A DNA stretch of 64,000 nucleotides from Candidatus Thiodictyon syntrophicum (lineage in GTDB: Bacteria > Pseudomonadota > Gammaproteobacteria > Chromatiales > Chromatiaceae), in assembly GCF_002813775.1 (NCBI RefSeq), contig NZ_CP020371.1:186001-250000 (forward strand), written 5' to 3'. The translations under genes were made by a program, and so were the position numbers. How positions within the stretch are numbered: the stretch's first letter is position 1; the number at the start of each line of letters is the position of its first letter. This document shows positions 53,494 through 63,212 of this stretch, piece after piece. The notes below the pieces were generated by a model. The model worked only from the letters and a program-made list of their open reading frames with translations, made no database searches and was not told the origin of the DNA.

Positions 53494-54585
53494 TCAGACG
53501 AACTGGCCAACGACGGTGCCGCCAAGCACACCGATCCCAAGGAGGGCGACCAAGGCCAGGCCCCGCCACCGTCGGAGTTGCTGCCGGACCGGCGCGAGGT
53601 GCTGAACGACGACCGCGGTGACGAGGGCATGGGCCTGCGCCTCGCTTTCGGTGGCGATCTGTTGCAGACGCCAATTGATCTGCCGGGCCATCTGGATCCG
53701 AAACCCCTCGTTGATGCTGCGTAGCGCCGACATGAGATCTGGTGGCGAGCGCCCCACCCCGATGACCTTGGTGTGCTCGTGCGCGCGCAGGTCGGCGAGG
53801 ATGACCGGGAGTTGTCGCTCCAGGAACGCAGTAAACAGGGGGACGAGATGCTCCTCTGGCAGGGGCCCCACCCGGTGCGGCGGCGCCTTCATCTGGTCGC
53901 GTTCGCTCTCGACCAACGGCAGACCATCCAGGGGTGCCGCGGGACCCGACAGCCGCGCTGGGGACTCCCGGCCTTGCTGCATGCCGCGCCTGGTCATGCG
54001 CTCGGAATCGTCGGCCACCCCCGCCGAACGCGGTGCTGCCGGTTCAGCGGAAGGTGGCGGAGAATGGATCAGGTGGTCCGCGTTCGCCCCGAGGAGGTCA
54101 TCGCTGTCGGGGTAGAGGGGCAGGCCGTCCACGGTCGCGTGTTCTTCCACCAGGTAGGCACTGGGTCCCGGCGGCGGGCTGGCGATCCAAGCAGACGCTT
54201 GCCCAACCACCGCGGCGGTCTCCAAGTCCTTGACGACCTGGTTCGCCCAGGCACCCGCCTGCGCACTCTGGAAGACGGCCGCAGCACCCGCCGCAAGGCC
54301 CTTGGCGCCCATCCGCTGGCCCGCGCTGTCGTCGTCGATGAGGTACACCGGCAGCGTGGGATAGTTGGTACGCAGTCGCGCCAGGACCTGTAACCCGCTC
54401 AGTCCAGGCATGACCACGGCCATGATAACGGCCGCGGGTAGGGCGAGCGCGCACCGACGCAGGGCCCCCTCCCCCGCTTCCTCGGTGGTGACGAGCGCCC
54501 CGCCGCGCGACAAGGCCGTGCGCACCAGGCGCTGTCTGGTAAGGTCGGGAACGACGAGCAGAATGCGTGGTTTCGGGGTCGACAT
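53494..54585 (-). CDS. receiver-like membrane-anchored protein of the tra operon
   Basis: 363 aa. Residues 1-120 have receiver topology (RILLVVPDLTRQRLVRTALSRGG, VIMAVVMPGLSGLQVLARL, LPVYLIDDDS), but the phospho-acceptor position is Ala56 rather than Asp. A Pro-rich linker follows, then a helical region, and a C-terminal TM anchor (LALVALLGIGVLGGTVVGQFV). Its ATG overlaps the traB stop by one base (TAATG). Not a standard F-type tra protein; role unknown, perhaps assembly or regulation. Confidence 0.7.
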   Translation of the reverse strand: MSTPKPRILLVVPDLTRQRLVRTALSRGGALVTTEEAGEGALRRCALALPAAVIMAVVMPGLSGLQVLARLRTNYPTLPVYLIDDDSAGQRMGAKGLAAGAAAVFQSAQAGAWANQVVKDLETAAVVGQASAWIASPPPGPSAYLVEEHATVDGLPLYPDSDDLLGANADHLIHSPPPSAEPAAPRSAGVADDSERMTRRGMQQGRESPARLSGPAAPLDGLPLVESERDQMKAPPHRVGPLPEEHLVPLFTAFLERQLPVILADLRAHEHTKVIGVGRSPPDLMSALRSINEGFRIQMARQINWRLQQIATESEAQAHALVTAVVVQHLAPVRQQLRRWRGLALVALLGIGVLGGTVVGQFV

Positions 54586-55886
54586 TATTTCAATTTGAGC
54601 GACGTGCCCTTGTTGATGATGAGTTCAATCCCGCGCCCCGCATCGACTTCGAGCACTGGGAAGGTGTTTTCGGCCATCTTCATGTAATACTCGGCCAACT
54701 TGTCCATCGCCCCGCCGACGCCACCGGCAAAGCCGGCCTCGGCCGCCTGGGGGGTGAACATGGACTGGAACTGGACCTGGCTGCTGGTGGCGCCGTTGCT
54801 GAACGCCGTCGCCGGGACCTGCGTGAAGACCTTCGAGAACGCGGTCAGGAAGCCGGCCTGCAACGCCTTGGCGAGCAGGGCGCCCTGCTTGCTCACCAGG
54901 CGGCCACGGATGCCGACCTTGCCGTCTTCGCCGACCGCGTAGGCGTCGAGTGGGACTTCAATGACCCCACCGTCGGTGCGCACGCACGTCAGCGTCTCGG
55001 CGCGCAGGTAGGCGCGCTCCGACCCGAGATCCCCAAAGCCCCCGACGATCACGAAGCACTCCTTGACGTCGGCGCGGAACCGATTGGGCAGGAGCGCGTC
55101 GTGCTTGATCCGCACCAGCGCCGGGGTCGGCTGCTGGCGGGCGCCCTGCCCGGTGGGGGCGTCCAGGCCATTGAGGAGCACACCGGTGAGGATGCTGCCG
55201 GCCGGGATGAACAGTTCGCCCGGGGCCGGGGCGGCGGGTCGGCCAGGAGGCGGCGCGGGCGGCGGCGGGGCGCTGACCACGCGGATGTCCAGGGCACGGC
55301 CGGCACCGCTCGCGTGCGCCCCGGGCACCGCAGGGCTCGGCGCCTTGGTGGTCGGCGGGCTGAACATTTGATTCAGTGGCCGCTCGCCTGGCGGCGTGGG
55401 CACTGGTGCCGCCGGTGCCGACGTCGGCGGGATCACCGGCTCGGCCAATCGGCCCGGGGGCCGCACAGCAGGCAGCGACACGGGCGGCAGCACCGGCTTG
55501 GCCGTCTCCACCTGGCGGCGCAGGCTCTCCAGTTGGTCCTTCAACTGGGCCATCTCGACGCGCTGGGCCTCGACCACGGCGGGGTCGACCGGGGGCACGT
55601 CCGGTTTGTCCGGCGGTTTCGCCAACGCCTTCTTCACGTCATCGACGTGGTGCTCCATGCGCTCCAGTCGGGCGGCCAGGCCTTTGATGCCCAAGGAGCG
55701 TGGATCGGTGTCGGTGAGCAGGTTGCGCACCAGCTTCTCTTGGGCGCTCCCCTTGGGGGTGGGTGGCCCGGCGCTTTGCACCGCGAGCGCAGCCAGGACG
55801 AGTAGCACGGAGGCGCCAGCACCCCAGGCGACCACGCGCTGGACGCCGGGCGACAAGGAAGCCCACTGGGTCTTGAGATTGATCAC
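54585..55886 (-). CDS. traB: TraB, F-type T4SS outer-membrane-core component (VirB10-like)
   Basis: 433 aa. N-terminal TM (VVAWGAGASVLLVLAALAV), a coiled coil around residues 65-125 (LARLERMEHHVDDVKKAL), a Pro-rich spacer, then the VirB10/TraB domain (ELFIPAGSILTGVLLNGLDAPTG, RLVSKQGALLAKALQAGFL). Spans the envelope and joins the inner-membrane complex to the TraK/TraV pore. Overlaps traK by 4 bp. Confidence 0.9.
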   Translation of the reverse strand: MINLKTQWASLSPGVQRVVAWGAGASVLLVLAALAVQSAGPPTPKGSAQEKLVRNLLTDTDPRSLGIKGLAARLERMEHHVDDVKKALAKPPDKPDVPPVDPAVVEAQRVEMAQLKDQLESLRRQVETAKPVLPPVSLPAVRPPGRLAEPVIPPTSAPAAPVPTPPGERPLNQMFSPPTTKAPSPAVPGAHASGAGRALDIRVVSAPPPPAPPPGRPAAPAPGELFIPAGSILTGVLLNGLDAPTGQGARQQPTPALVRIKHDALLPNRFRADVKECFVIVGGFGDLGSERAYLRAETLTCVRTDGGVIEVPLDAYAVGEDGKVGIRGRLVSKQGALLAKALQAGFLTAFSKVFTQVPATAFSNGATSSQVQFQSMFTPQAAEAGFAGGVGGAMDKLAEYYMKMAENTFPVLEVDAGRGIELIINKGTSLKLK

Positions 55887-56926
55887 CGAGGTATGCCGCT
55901 CGGCTCAGTCGCCACGGCGCCCGCTTGGAGCACCAGGAACACCTCGGTCTCTTGCCCGGGCGCCAGGGTCTTCAACGGCCAGGCACTGACCGCCGCGACG
56001 ACCCCCTGATCCAGCGCGCAGGCAGACTCATTGGCCGCCACGGTGCCGGTTCCGGTATTGCGCACGCCGAGCGTCAGCACGCTGGCGCTCGCCCCTTGGC
56101 TCAACTGCGTCTTGGTGATCGTGAGCCCTGCGGCGCAGTGCGCCTTCGGGCCGCCGTCCTTGACCTGGAACCCGGCCGGTAGTCGCCGCTGGGCCATGGC
56201 CCGCAACAGGTCGGTCAAGGCGGCGACGTAGGCGTCGCTACCGCGGCCCTCCCCCCCGGCGAGCGGCAGCAATGCCGACTTGCCGCTGTCGGGTGCCGCA
56301 CCGCTCGCACCCTTGCCGTGATACCCGGGGACGGTGAGGCGGATCTCGCGCGGCGGCACGTACCGTGGGGCCAGGGTGAGCGACAACGCCAGGTCGTTGC
56401 TCTGCCCGTCGCTGATGTACAAGGAAACGGGTTCCTCGGTGGATGTGGCCACGTAGACCACCTGGCCATCGACACTGGTACTGGCCGCGGAGACGGTACG
56501 CACCACCGGAGTCGCAAAGGGCGTGACGATACGGTTGAGATGGTCGATGGCAATCTCGATCAACGCCGTGGTGCCCGGGGCGATACTGACGTTACGGGGT
56601 CCCAGTTCCATCGCGACGGGTGAGGCTTGGCCTGCCGACTGTCCCATCCCGACCCGCAAGAAGCCGCCACGGTGCTCCGGGGCACTGCTGGTCCGGCGGG
56701 CGCTCAGATCGCGCCCGCCGACTTGTCGAATGGTCGGGGCGCCCCCGGGGACGCCCTCCCCGGTCCCGGTCAGGTCGGCGCGCGGTCCCGCCGCCGCGGT
56801 GCGGACATCCAACAGGTCGCAGGAGACCCGCGGGATTGCGGCCCCGGGGTCGGGCTCCGGCGCGGCCTGGGCAGCGCCGAGCGCGAGTGAGATGCACAGG
56901 GCGAGCAGAGTCGGTTGGCGAGTCAT
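55883..56926 (-). CDS. traK: TraK, F-type T4SS secretin-like component (VirB9-like)
   Basis: 347 aa from ATG 56926, which begins a signal peptide (QPTLLALCISLALGAAQAA). The frame is open far upstream, but that part overlaps traE. Mature protein is beta-rich (NVSIAPGTTALIEIAIDHLNRIVTPF, DGQVVYVATSTEEPVSLYI), matching TraK. 4-bp overlaps with traE and traB. Confidence 0.88.
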   Translation of the reverse strand: MTRQPTLLALCISLALGAAQAAPEPDPGAAIPRVSCDLLDVRTAAAGPRADLTGTGEGVPGGAPTIRQVGGRDLSARRTSSAPEHRGGFLRVGMGQSAGQASPVAMELGPRNVSIAPGTTALIEIAIDHLNRIVTPFATPVVRTVSAASTSVDGQVVYVATSTEEPVSLYISDGQSNDLALSLTLAPRYVPPREIRLTVPGYHGKGASGAAPDSGKSALLPLAGGEGRGSDAYVAALTDLLRAMAQRRLPAGFQVKDGGPKAHCAAGLTITKTQLSQGASASVLTLGVRNTGTGTVAANESACALDQGVVAAVSAWPLKTLAPGQETEVFLVLQAGAVATEPSGIPR

Positions 56927-57510
56927 CGCGGGCTCCCTTCGGTTGCGCCGATACGCGGCTCCCCGGGATAGGAATCCAGGAAGACCACGACCGGACGATA
57001 GTTCTTGAACTCGACGCGCAGGGCATAGGTGCGTGAGGTGTTGACCGGCTTGGCGGCCGGTCCGCTGGTGACGTGGGTGCCGGTGATATAGATCGTGCCG
57101 CTCGCCGGATCGCGACTGATGGCCCGGGGCTCGAAGGCCAGACTGACCTTTTCCCGGCGAATCTCGGCGACCTGGGCGTCCAGGACCCGCAGCACGTCGA
57201 CCCGCAGGGCGGGTGACAGCAGGGGTTCCAGGGCCTTGATCAGGAACTCGGCGTTGCTGGGGGTGACGTTTCCGAGCAACTCGGCGACGAAGAGGGCCCA
57301 GGCTTCCCGGACCTCCTGACTGGCCGAGGAGCGGGCCACCGAGACTTCCGCTTCCAGGACCGGCGGCACCAACACCACGGTGCGATCGGTCTGGTTGATC
57401 GTTACCGCCAACACGCAGTTGACGCCGATCAGCAGCAGGATGATGATCCGATTGACCCGATTCTCCAGCGTCAACCCGGCCCAGGTAGCGAGAAATCGCT
57501 GAAGGTTCAT
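56923..57510 (-). CDS. traE: TraE, F-type T4SS inner-membrane component (VirB8-like)
   Basis: 195 aa from ATG 57510. A single N-terminal TM (RIIILLLIGVNCVLAVTI) precedes a periplasmic domain with VRVDVLRVLDAQVAEIRREKVS and VNTSRTYALRVEFKNYRPVVVFLDSY, matching TraE. Overlaps TraL and TraK starts/stops by 4 bp. Confidence 0.88.
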   Translation of the reverse strand: MNLQRFLATWAGLTLENRVNRIIILLLIGVNCVLAVTINQTDRTVVLVPPVLEAEVSVARSSASQEVREAWALFVAELLGNVTPSNAEFLIKALEPLLSPALRVDVLRVLDAQVAEIRREKVSLAFEPRAISRDPASGTIYITGTHVTSGPAAKPVNTSRTYALRVEFKNYRPVVVFLDSYPGEPRIGATEGSPR

Positions 57511-57800
57511 GGTAGCCACCGCCGACAGAACGGATTGGGGGTGGTACGCCCACGCAGCGGCAGCAGGCCGTACCAATAGAGGAAGTGCAGGGCGTGCCCG
57601 TCGGGGCGCCGCTCGCGGTACTTGGAATACAGGCGCACCAGGAGGACGCCCAGGATGATCAGTTTGAACATCGTGCTGGGACTGCCGGTGAAGATCCCGA
57701 TGACCAGACACAGCACGATCGGGACGAGATCATCAACGCGCCACAGCAGGATCAGCGGTGGATCGTCGATGTACTTGGGGATTTCGGTTGGGTCAGCCAT
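57507..57800 (-). CDS. traL: TraL, F-type T4SS pilus-assembly membrane protein
   Basis: 97 aa: IPKYIDDPPLILLWRVDDLVPIVL and GHALHFLYWYGLLPLRGR are TraL signatures; two hydrophobic segments. First gene of the traLEKB unit; about 200 bp without a gene precede it. In F and SXT-like elements traA or regulatory genes lie upstream; none is present here. Confidence 0.88.
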   Translation of the reverse strand: MADPTEIPKYIDDPPLILLWRVDDLVPIVLCLVIGIFTGSPSTMFKLIILGVLLVRLYSKYRERRPDGHALHFLYWYGLLPLRGRTTPNPFCRRWLP

Positions 57801-58008
57801 GGGCGCAGTGTGCTGCCCAGCAGGCGGGGACCGTGAGAGCCGAAAGTTCCGATTCTTGGGGGGAATGCGGGAAACGCCGTCGGCCCAAGACCGGGAACGC
57901 CCGCACCGAGCGCTCGCGTCGGTTCAGGGTACACGCCGAGACGCACCCGTAAGAACTAAGTCTTACTCTGACGCGCGTGTTTTCCCACCGTTCCCATTGG
58001 CCGTGCTT

Positions 58009-61000
58009 TCACTTCACCTTGAGCAGGCTCCAAACGAAATCCAATCCGCTGCCGACGTAATCGCCGTCGCCAAGCTCGATGACAAAAGTGATGCTCGGAG
58101 CTTCTGCCGCCGGTGGTGTTGATGGGACCCAAGCTGCCAAAGCCTGCAGCGTCTGAGACGGGACTTTCAGTTTCTTCCAACGCCATTCGCCCCTGACCCG
58201 ACCATCTATCCATCCGCCTGCCAGTCGGCTGACTGGCTCCGATATCCATTTGACCCGGAAACTCAGATCGCCCGCATCGGTATCAGATGCTTCATTCGGT
58301 TCAGGTATGAGTATTACCAGGGCGTAAGGAATCTCGCGCCTAGCGCAGAATTGGGCCTTGCAGATCTCCCCAAAGCTCCAATAAATGCTTTTCTTCGTCA
58401 TCAACTTGACCTCGATGTGAAGAATCTCCAGTCCGGCCGCAAAGATTACTAAATCCGTCTCGCCGAAATCGTCTCGGTGATGCAGCTTGATCTCGAAAGC
58501 CCCCCCGATTAGCTCGTCTAAGCGAGCGTGAAGCCAAGCCTCTGCTTTCTGACCCTGCTGCTGCGGTTCTTGTCCGCGATGCCGAGAAGGCGATGGAGCT
58601 TGCGGCGCATCGCAAACCGCTGGTATAGGTACTGGCGTTGCGTCTGTTTCAGGGTCAGCCACTGGGGCCGTCCGTGGCGTTTGGGTCGGTGAGCTTCGGT
58701 GGGTTGCCGTCCACGATGTCGGTTGGTGGTGTAGCTCACTCGATGCTTTCGGCAGCGTCGTCGGGAGATGCTCGTCGCGGTCGATTGCGGGTCGCGATGG
58801 GGCCTTCGGCGGCTGCGCGTCCACCGGAGTTTCGGTGTTCGCATCCGCCCTCAGTTCAAGATTAGTGACAGTGACAACTTGGGGAAGCGGGGGTTGACTG
58901 GGCAACGGCTCCGCTTCGGGCGAAATCGGGCCTTCCTGATCCCATCGTTGCAATTCGTCGGGCGCAATGCCTTTGATCCGAAGGAATTCTATGCCAGCTT
59001 CCGGCGACTTCGCTGCTTCCACTGCCTGTAAGAGCCTGACGATCCCGTCTTCGACTAGCTTGTCGAGTTTCGACTTTTGGTTGAGTCCTTCTGCCACATG
59101 ATCCCACAGCCCAGCTCCCTCCCCGGCACCGACATGCAGGATGTCGCCCACCCAGAGAAACGGCTGATCGATGCATCCCAAGGTCCCGCCCACTGTCAGG
59201 GCGACGTTAACCTGAAGCGGGCGGTGTGCTCGAATCTCCCGCGGCCATCCATCCCGAAGCCGCGCAGCCGCAGTCGGCCCCCCGGCGTGGTCAAACCAGG
59301 CGAGGACCAGCGAACGGACGCACTCGCACCACCGCAACCGTTCTTGGGCCGACCCGCAAGGTCGATGCTCAGCAACGTCAAGCCGCACCAAGGCACTGAC
59401 TGCACGATCCTCACGCCCGAACATCTGCAATAATCGTCGCCCGTCCCTGACGCTGGCGAGCAATAGTCTGTGACCCGCCATCAAGAGCGCGGACCTGAAT
59501 CCCTCAAAGCGAGGCTCATCGAGAATCGTCAGCTCGGATAGTGGAGAAAACACCAAGGTTTCGTCCGCGGCCACGCAAGGCAGCCGAGTATCGCGTGACC
59601 AACCATCGGCCTTGGCTTCCAACCGACTCAGGGCGCCCAAGAAACCATGAAGTTCATTGATCGGCGGCTCCCCAAACGGCCAACCAGCCAGCATGGAAAG
59701 CCAACCGCGCCACTGGTCAAGCGAGTAATCGTTCACACTGGCTCTTGCGCCGAAATCCAGCGCGAATGCCTCTAAGTCGCGCGTATCACTGGGATCACAG
59801 CCGGCAAGGCTAGGCCGGGGAAGCCATTTCAGCCAAGCACCGTGACTGCCGCTGCCGATTAGGAGGTCGCACAGGGCTGCGCTGCCATCCGGGAAGAGCG
59901 GCGATGGCTCCACCGAAAACAGCCGCGAGTTCTTGATCTGCCAGGCGATGAAACTATCCGCCGGTGTCGACTCGAATTGATTGATCTTCTTGATCTTCGC
60001 GCCATTCGGCCCGCGCCGACCAACGATAATCTTTCGTCGGGAAAGATGCGCCTTCAACTCCCAAAGCTCGCGTAGCGCTCTTAACCCAGCGGCGATCCCC
60101 TCAAGCCCGCCGATGAACTCTTCAAGCCCCTCGATGGCCCAAGCGTCGACCAAAGGCCAGCGCCCAACGGTGCCAGTTGCGACGCCTTGATTGCTTTTCT
60201 GAAGCGCCAGGCGACCGACCGTACTCCAGTAGCTGGGCCACCCAGCCAATCCCGAAAACTCGTTAGGCGGCGCATCAAGCGAAGCATAATCTTTCGGCCA
60301 GGTCCCATAGTCGTTGCTGTCATCAAGGTGCCTACGCCATTTCGGGGTCCAAGATACCCCAATGAACCGCAGCACGGGAGCAATGTTTTTGCCATACGGT
60401 AGCTGTTCCGGAGGGCCGAGGAGAAAGCGCTGACTATCCGAGCGGGCCACAAAGTTCTCGGCCCAAGGGTTATCCCAATCGGCACCTGCATAGACCCTAT
60501 CTGCCGGCTGCCAACCATCGTGTCGGGTCGGCACCCAAATATGTTGGCCAAGCTGCTTCCGCAGTAGACTCTCGTGAACGTCGCTTGTCTCGTTGGCTTC
60601 ACAGCCGAGCGAATGCAGGGCAAGCAACAGCTCGTTGCCTCGCTCAAGCCACCAATGTGAGTTTTCTTCCACTGCAGGAATAACTGCGTGCTTCAGCAGT
60701 TCATCGCGCCCATGCCCATGCAACTGACCCAGTCGAACGTCACGGGAAACCTGCGTATCCCAGAGCTTTCTCTTCTTAAGAGACGCTTGAAAGTCTGTTT
60801 CGAGCCAGTCGGCGCGGATAAAATTCGGCAGCGTTGGTTTATCTGCTCGCGGTTCAAAGAATGCACCACTATCGAGCCCCGAATCGGCCAAAGCACGATA
60901 CGCTCCGTCAGCAACGCGCCAGATGGTCAACCGATGAGCGAGATTAATGAAGGACTTCTTCTCGCGCTCTACATCCTTCCATTCGTAGCGAGGCCAACAA

Positions 61001-62553
61001 ATTTCCTGGTAGGTTTGCGCGAGAGTATCATGGGCGTTGCCCGCAATCTCGGGCGAGGTCGGCTGCCATCCCAGCAATGCCCTGATGTGCTCTCGCGGCG
61101 TCAGAGTGCTTGCGCCCAGATCGCACAAAATCGTGCTCGTGTCGCCGTTACACCAGTGCGGATGCGGCAACCCTGTTATCTCTGCCGCCAACGGGTTCGT
61201 CTCAAGCAGATTGCCGAGCCCGTGGTGCCATAGCTTCAGGTCTCGCGGAGCCGTTACCGACCCGGCAATCGTGCGGACAAATGCCGTCGACTTGACCTCA
61301 TGGACAAGCCGCTGTTGCAGTTCTGCTTCGACAACATTACTCTCTCCACTGGAGTTGCTGGGACGCGGCGCAAGATAATACAGAGCGCCTGGACCGTACT
61401 GGGAGACCAGGCCGGGTATTAGTCTCTCCCGCAGCAGTTCGGACAACGCATTGATTAGTGTGCGCTGGTAGCTCAGATCGTCCTCGGCGAGGCGGCTGCG
61501 ATCGGCTTTGAGCAGGAAGGTCCCATGCACGGCGATGGCCGGGAATGGTGAAAGACAATCGGTCGCAAAAAAGTTGGCAACCCGTGCGGCGCTTTCAGCG
61601 TCGTCGCCATCGACCTGATAGGCGAACCCAATCTCGGCGAGCCCGACCTCGTCAGACTTGGTGGGCCTCACTGAATCCGGCAGCAGGCGTCGAATCACCT
61701 GATAATGGGCGACCGGATGGCCGTCTTTGTTGATGTACAACTGATAACACCGAGTATTATCCGAGCTGCTCCGGTGCTCGCGGCGATCAAGCCGCCAATC
61801 GGTCAGAAGTCCGTCGAGGCTAACCTTGATTCGGCTCAGTTTGTCCAAGAAGAGCCATTGCCGGGGATCAATGTTCGCCAGTGCCTCTTGGACCTCCGTG
61901 AGCTTAAGCTTATCCGGCAGCAGCCTGAAGCGAAAGATCGTGGACCAACCTTCGGACACCAATACTTGAATCTGTGCATCCGACTGCGTATCCGGCTCTG
62001 GCGACAACGGGACCTGGAGCAGAGGCATGCGGTCATCGGGCCAAGGACCATCCTCTTCGATCTTGTCAACACCCGCTTTGCCGATCTTCTGGCGGATCTT
62101 TGTCGCGGCCTCTGTTCGATCGAAACGGGCGGCAATCCGTCCCGAGAAAAGCTCGATTCGGTCGGTCCAGTTCAATACCGACTTGAAGCCGGTACCTTTG
62201 CTGCCGATCATGCGCCGTGGGCGCTCGCGGTCCATGTGCGCCTGCTTTCCACTGTAGTTCAGCGTACACAGGGCACGGAATCCGCGATCAGTGAACGGCG
62301 CGCCCTCGTTCGCGACGATCAGCTCTCGGTCAACAAGCCGGATGAAAAAGCCGCCCTGCCGCTCGCCGTCGGAGAGTGCATCTTCCACATTTTGCAAGAG
62401 CTCAAGAATCGTGCGCTTTGCGTATTCGCGGCGTTCCTCGTTCTCGCGATTGCCATCGCTGCAAATCTGGATCGGCTTCGCCCGATAGGCGTTGAGTGTT
62501 TCCTCGCGCGTCTCGGTGACGACGTCTGGGGGACTGGGCTGGTCGGGACTCAT
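58009..62553 (-). CDS. GHKL (HSP90-like) ATPase fused to a PD-(D/E)XK-like nuclease domain
   Basis: 1514 aa from ATG 62553; the frame to 62718 would overlap the ParE gene. Bergerat-fold ATPase motifs: ELLQNVEDAL (N-box, Glu51-Asn55), ANEGAPF (G1-like, 81-87), GSKGTGFKSV (117-126), as in sacsin/MORC-like proteins. A ~1200-residue helical middle is unassigned. The C-terminal ~180 residues contain GETDLVIF...LEILHIEVKLM (D-(n)-ExK), a DUF3883/PD-(D/E)XK-type nuclease pattern. A Pro/Thr-rich linker separates the two. Predicted defence effector, next to ParE/Phd and inside conjugation genes. Function not established. Confidence 0.75.
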   Translation of the reverse strand: MSPDQPSPPDVVTETREETLNAYRAKPIQICSDGNRENEERREYAKRTILELLQNVEDALSDGERQGGFFIRLVDRELIVANEGAPFTDRGFRALCTLNYSGKQAHMDRERPRRMIGSKGTGFKSVLNWTDRIELFSGRIAARFDRTEAATKIRQKIGKAGVDKIEEDGPWPDDRMPLLQVPLSPEPDTQSDAQIQVLVSEGWSTIFRFRLLPDKLKLTEVQEALANIDPRQWLFLDKLSRIKVSLDGLLTDWRLDRREHRSSSDNTRCYQLYINKDGHPVAHYQVIRRLLPDSVRPTKSDEVGLAEIGFAYQVDGDDAESAARVANFFATDCLSPFPAIAVHGTFLLKADRSRLAEDDLSYQRTLINALSELLRERLIPGLVSQYGPGALYYLAPRPSNSSGESNVVEAELQQRLVHEVKSTAFVRTIAGSVTAPRDLKLWHHGLGNLLETNPLAAEITGLPHPHWCNGDTSTILCDLGASTLTPREHIRALLGWQPTSPEIAGNAHDTLAQTYQEICWPRYEWKDVEREKKSFINLAHRLTIWRVADGAYRALADSGLDSGAFFEPRADKPTLPNFIRADWLETDFQASLKKRKLWDTQVSRDVRLGQLHGHGRDELLKHAVIPAVEENSHWWLERGNELLLALHSLGCEANETSDVHESLLRKQLGQHIWVPTRHDGWQPADRVYAGADWDNPWAENFVARSDSQRFLLGPPEQLPYGKNIAPVLRFIGVSWTPKWRRHLDDSNDYGTWPKDYASLDAPPNEFSGLAGWPSYWSTVGRLALQKSNQGVATGTVGRWPLVDAWAIEGLEEFIGGLEGIAAGLRALRELWELKAHLSRRKIIVGRRGPNGAKIKKINQFESTPADSFIAWQIKNSRLFSVEPSPLFPDGSAALCDLLIGSGSHGAWLKWLPRPSLAGCDPSDTRDLEAFALDFGARASVNDYSLDQWRGWLSMLAGWPFGEPPINELHGFLGALSRLEAKADGWSRDTRLPCVAADETLVFSPLSELTILDEPRFEGFRSALLMAGHRLLLASVRDGRRLLQMFGREDRAVSALVRLDVAEHRPCGSAQERLRWCECVRSLVLAWFDHAGGPTAAARLRDGWPREIRAHRPLQVNVALTVGGTLGCIDQPFLWVGDILHVGAGEGAGLWDHVAEGLNQKSKLDKLVEDGIVRLLQAVEAAKSPEAGIEFLRIKGIAPDELQRWDQEGPISPEAEPLPSQPPLPQVVTVTNLELRADANTETPVDAQPPKAPSRPAIDRDEHLPTTLPKASSELHHQPTSWTATHRSSPTQTPRTAPVADPETDATPVPIPAVCDAPQAPSPSRHRGQEPQQQGQKAEAWLHARLDELIGGAFEIKLHHRDDFGETDLVIFAAGLEILHIEVKLMTKKSIYWSFGEICKAQFCARREIPYALVILIPEPNEASDTDAGDLSFRVKWISEPVSRLAGGWIDGRVRGEWRWKKLKVPSQTLQALAAWVPSTPPAAEAPSITFVIELGDGDYVGSGLDFVWSLLKVK

Positions 62554-62611
62554 GGTTGCTGGAACCGAGTCACGCCAGACCGCGGTCGGCCGGGGCTGGT
62601 GCCTGCCATGC

Positions 62612-62938
62612 TCAACCTGCGGGGTCCTGGGACTTGGCCGATGCCGGCAGCCGCAACAACCGTTCGCTGCGCCAGACACGAACGATGCGCACCCGCAACG
62701 GGTCCCGGCGATAGACAATCCGGAAGGGCGGATGGATCAGCTCGCGCAGAAAGGCTTGGTCAAACTCCGGAACGACCCGCCCGATGTCGGGGTGGTCGGC
62801 GAGAACCTCCACGCGTTCGAATATCTCGGCGACGAGCCGGTCGCCGACCTCCGGTACCCCTTCTTCGGCGTACCATTCCTGGATACCTGCCAAGTCGCTG
62901 AGGGCGGACTCGGCGAAGCTGACCCTAGCGACGCTCAT
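62612..62938 (-). CDS. RelE/ParE-family toxin
   Basis: 108 aa from ATG 62938. ParE fold marks: VSFAESALSDLAGIQEWYAEEG, VLADHPDIGRVVPEF, LRELIHPPFRIVYRRD and VRIVRVWRSERLL at the end. It is 4 bp downstream of the antitoxin in the same operon, and 58 bp upstream of the GHKL-nuclease start. Confidence 0.88.
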   Translation of the reverse strand: MSVARVSFAESALSDLAGIQEWYAEEGVPEVGDRLVAEIFERVEVLADHPDIGRVVPEFDQAFLRELIHPPFRIVYRRDPLRVRIVRVWRSERLLRLPASAKSQDPAG

Positions 62939-62942
62939 GCCC

Positions 62943-63212
62943 CTAGGCCAAGCCGAATCTGGCCTTGGCCTCGGCGAGGGAGACCTCGCGGCCAGCGTCC
63001 AAATCGGCCAATCCCACGACCACCGCGCGCATGAAGGCGCGCTCCTCCGCGGCGTGCTCGTAATCGGCCACGGACTGCATAACGGCGACCCCGCGCCCTC
63101 TGCTGGTAAGCAGCACGGGCCGATGGGCCTCGGCAGCATGTTTGACCACTCGACCAGGATTGACCTTGAGGTCCGTTAACGGGACTACGTCTTCGGAGAA
63201 TTTCACGCTCAT
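62943..63212 (-). CDS. Phd/YefM-type antitoxin
   Basis: 89 aa from ATG 63212. MSVKFSEDVVPLTDLKVNPGRVVKHAAEAHRPVLLTSRGRGVAVMQSVADYE is the Phd/YefM DNA-binding part; a helical toxin-binding tail follows. Precedes the ParE gene and should autoregulate the operon. Confidence 0.88.
   Translation of the reverse strand: MSVKFSEDVVPLTDLKVNPGRVVKHAAEAHRPVLLTSRGRGVAVMQSVADYEHAAEERAFMRAVVVGLADLDAGREVSLAEAKARFGLA

Noticed and set aside
55883-57553. 556-aa version of TraK
   Set aside because: The N-terminal 209 residues overlap traE in another frame; the ATG at 56926 gives a proper signal peptide and a 4-bp overlap.
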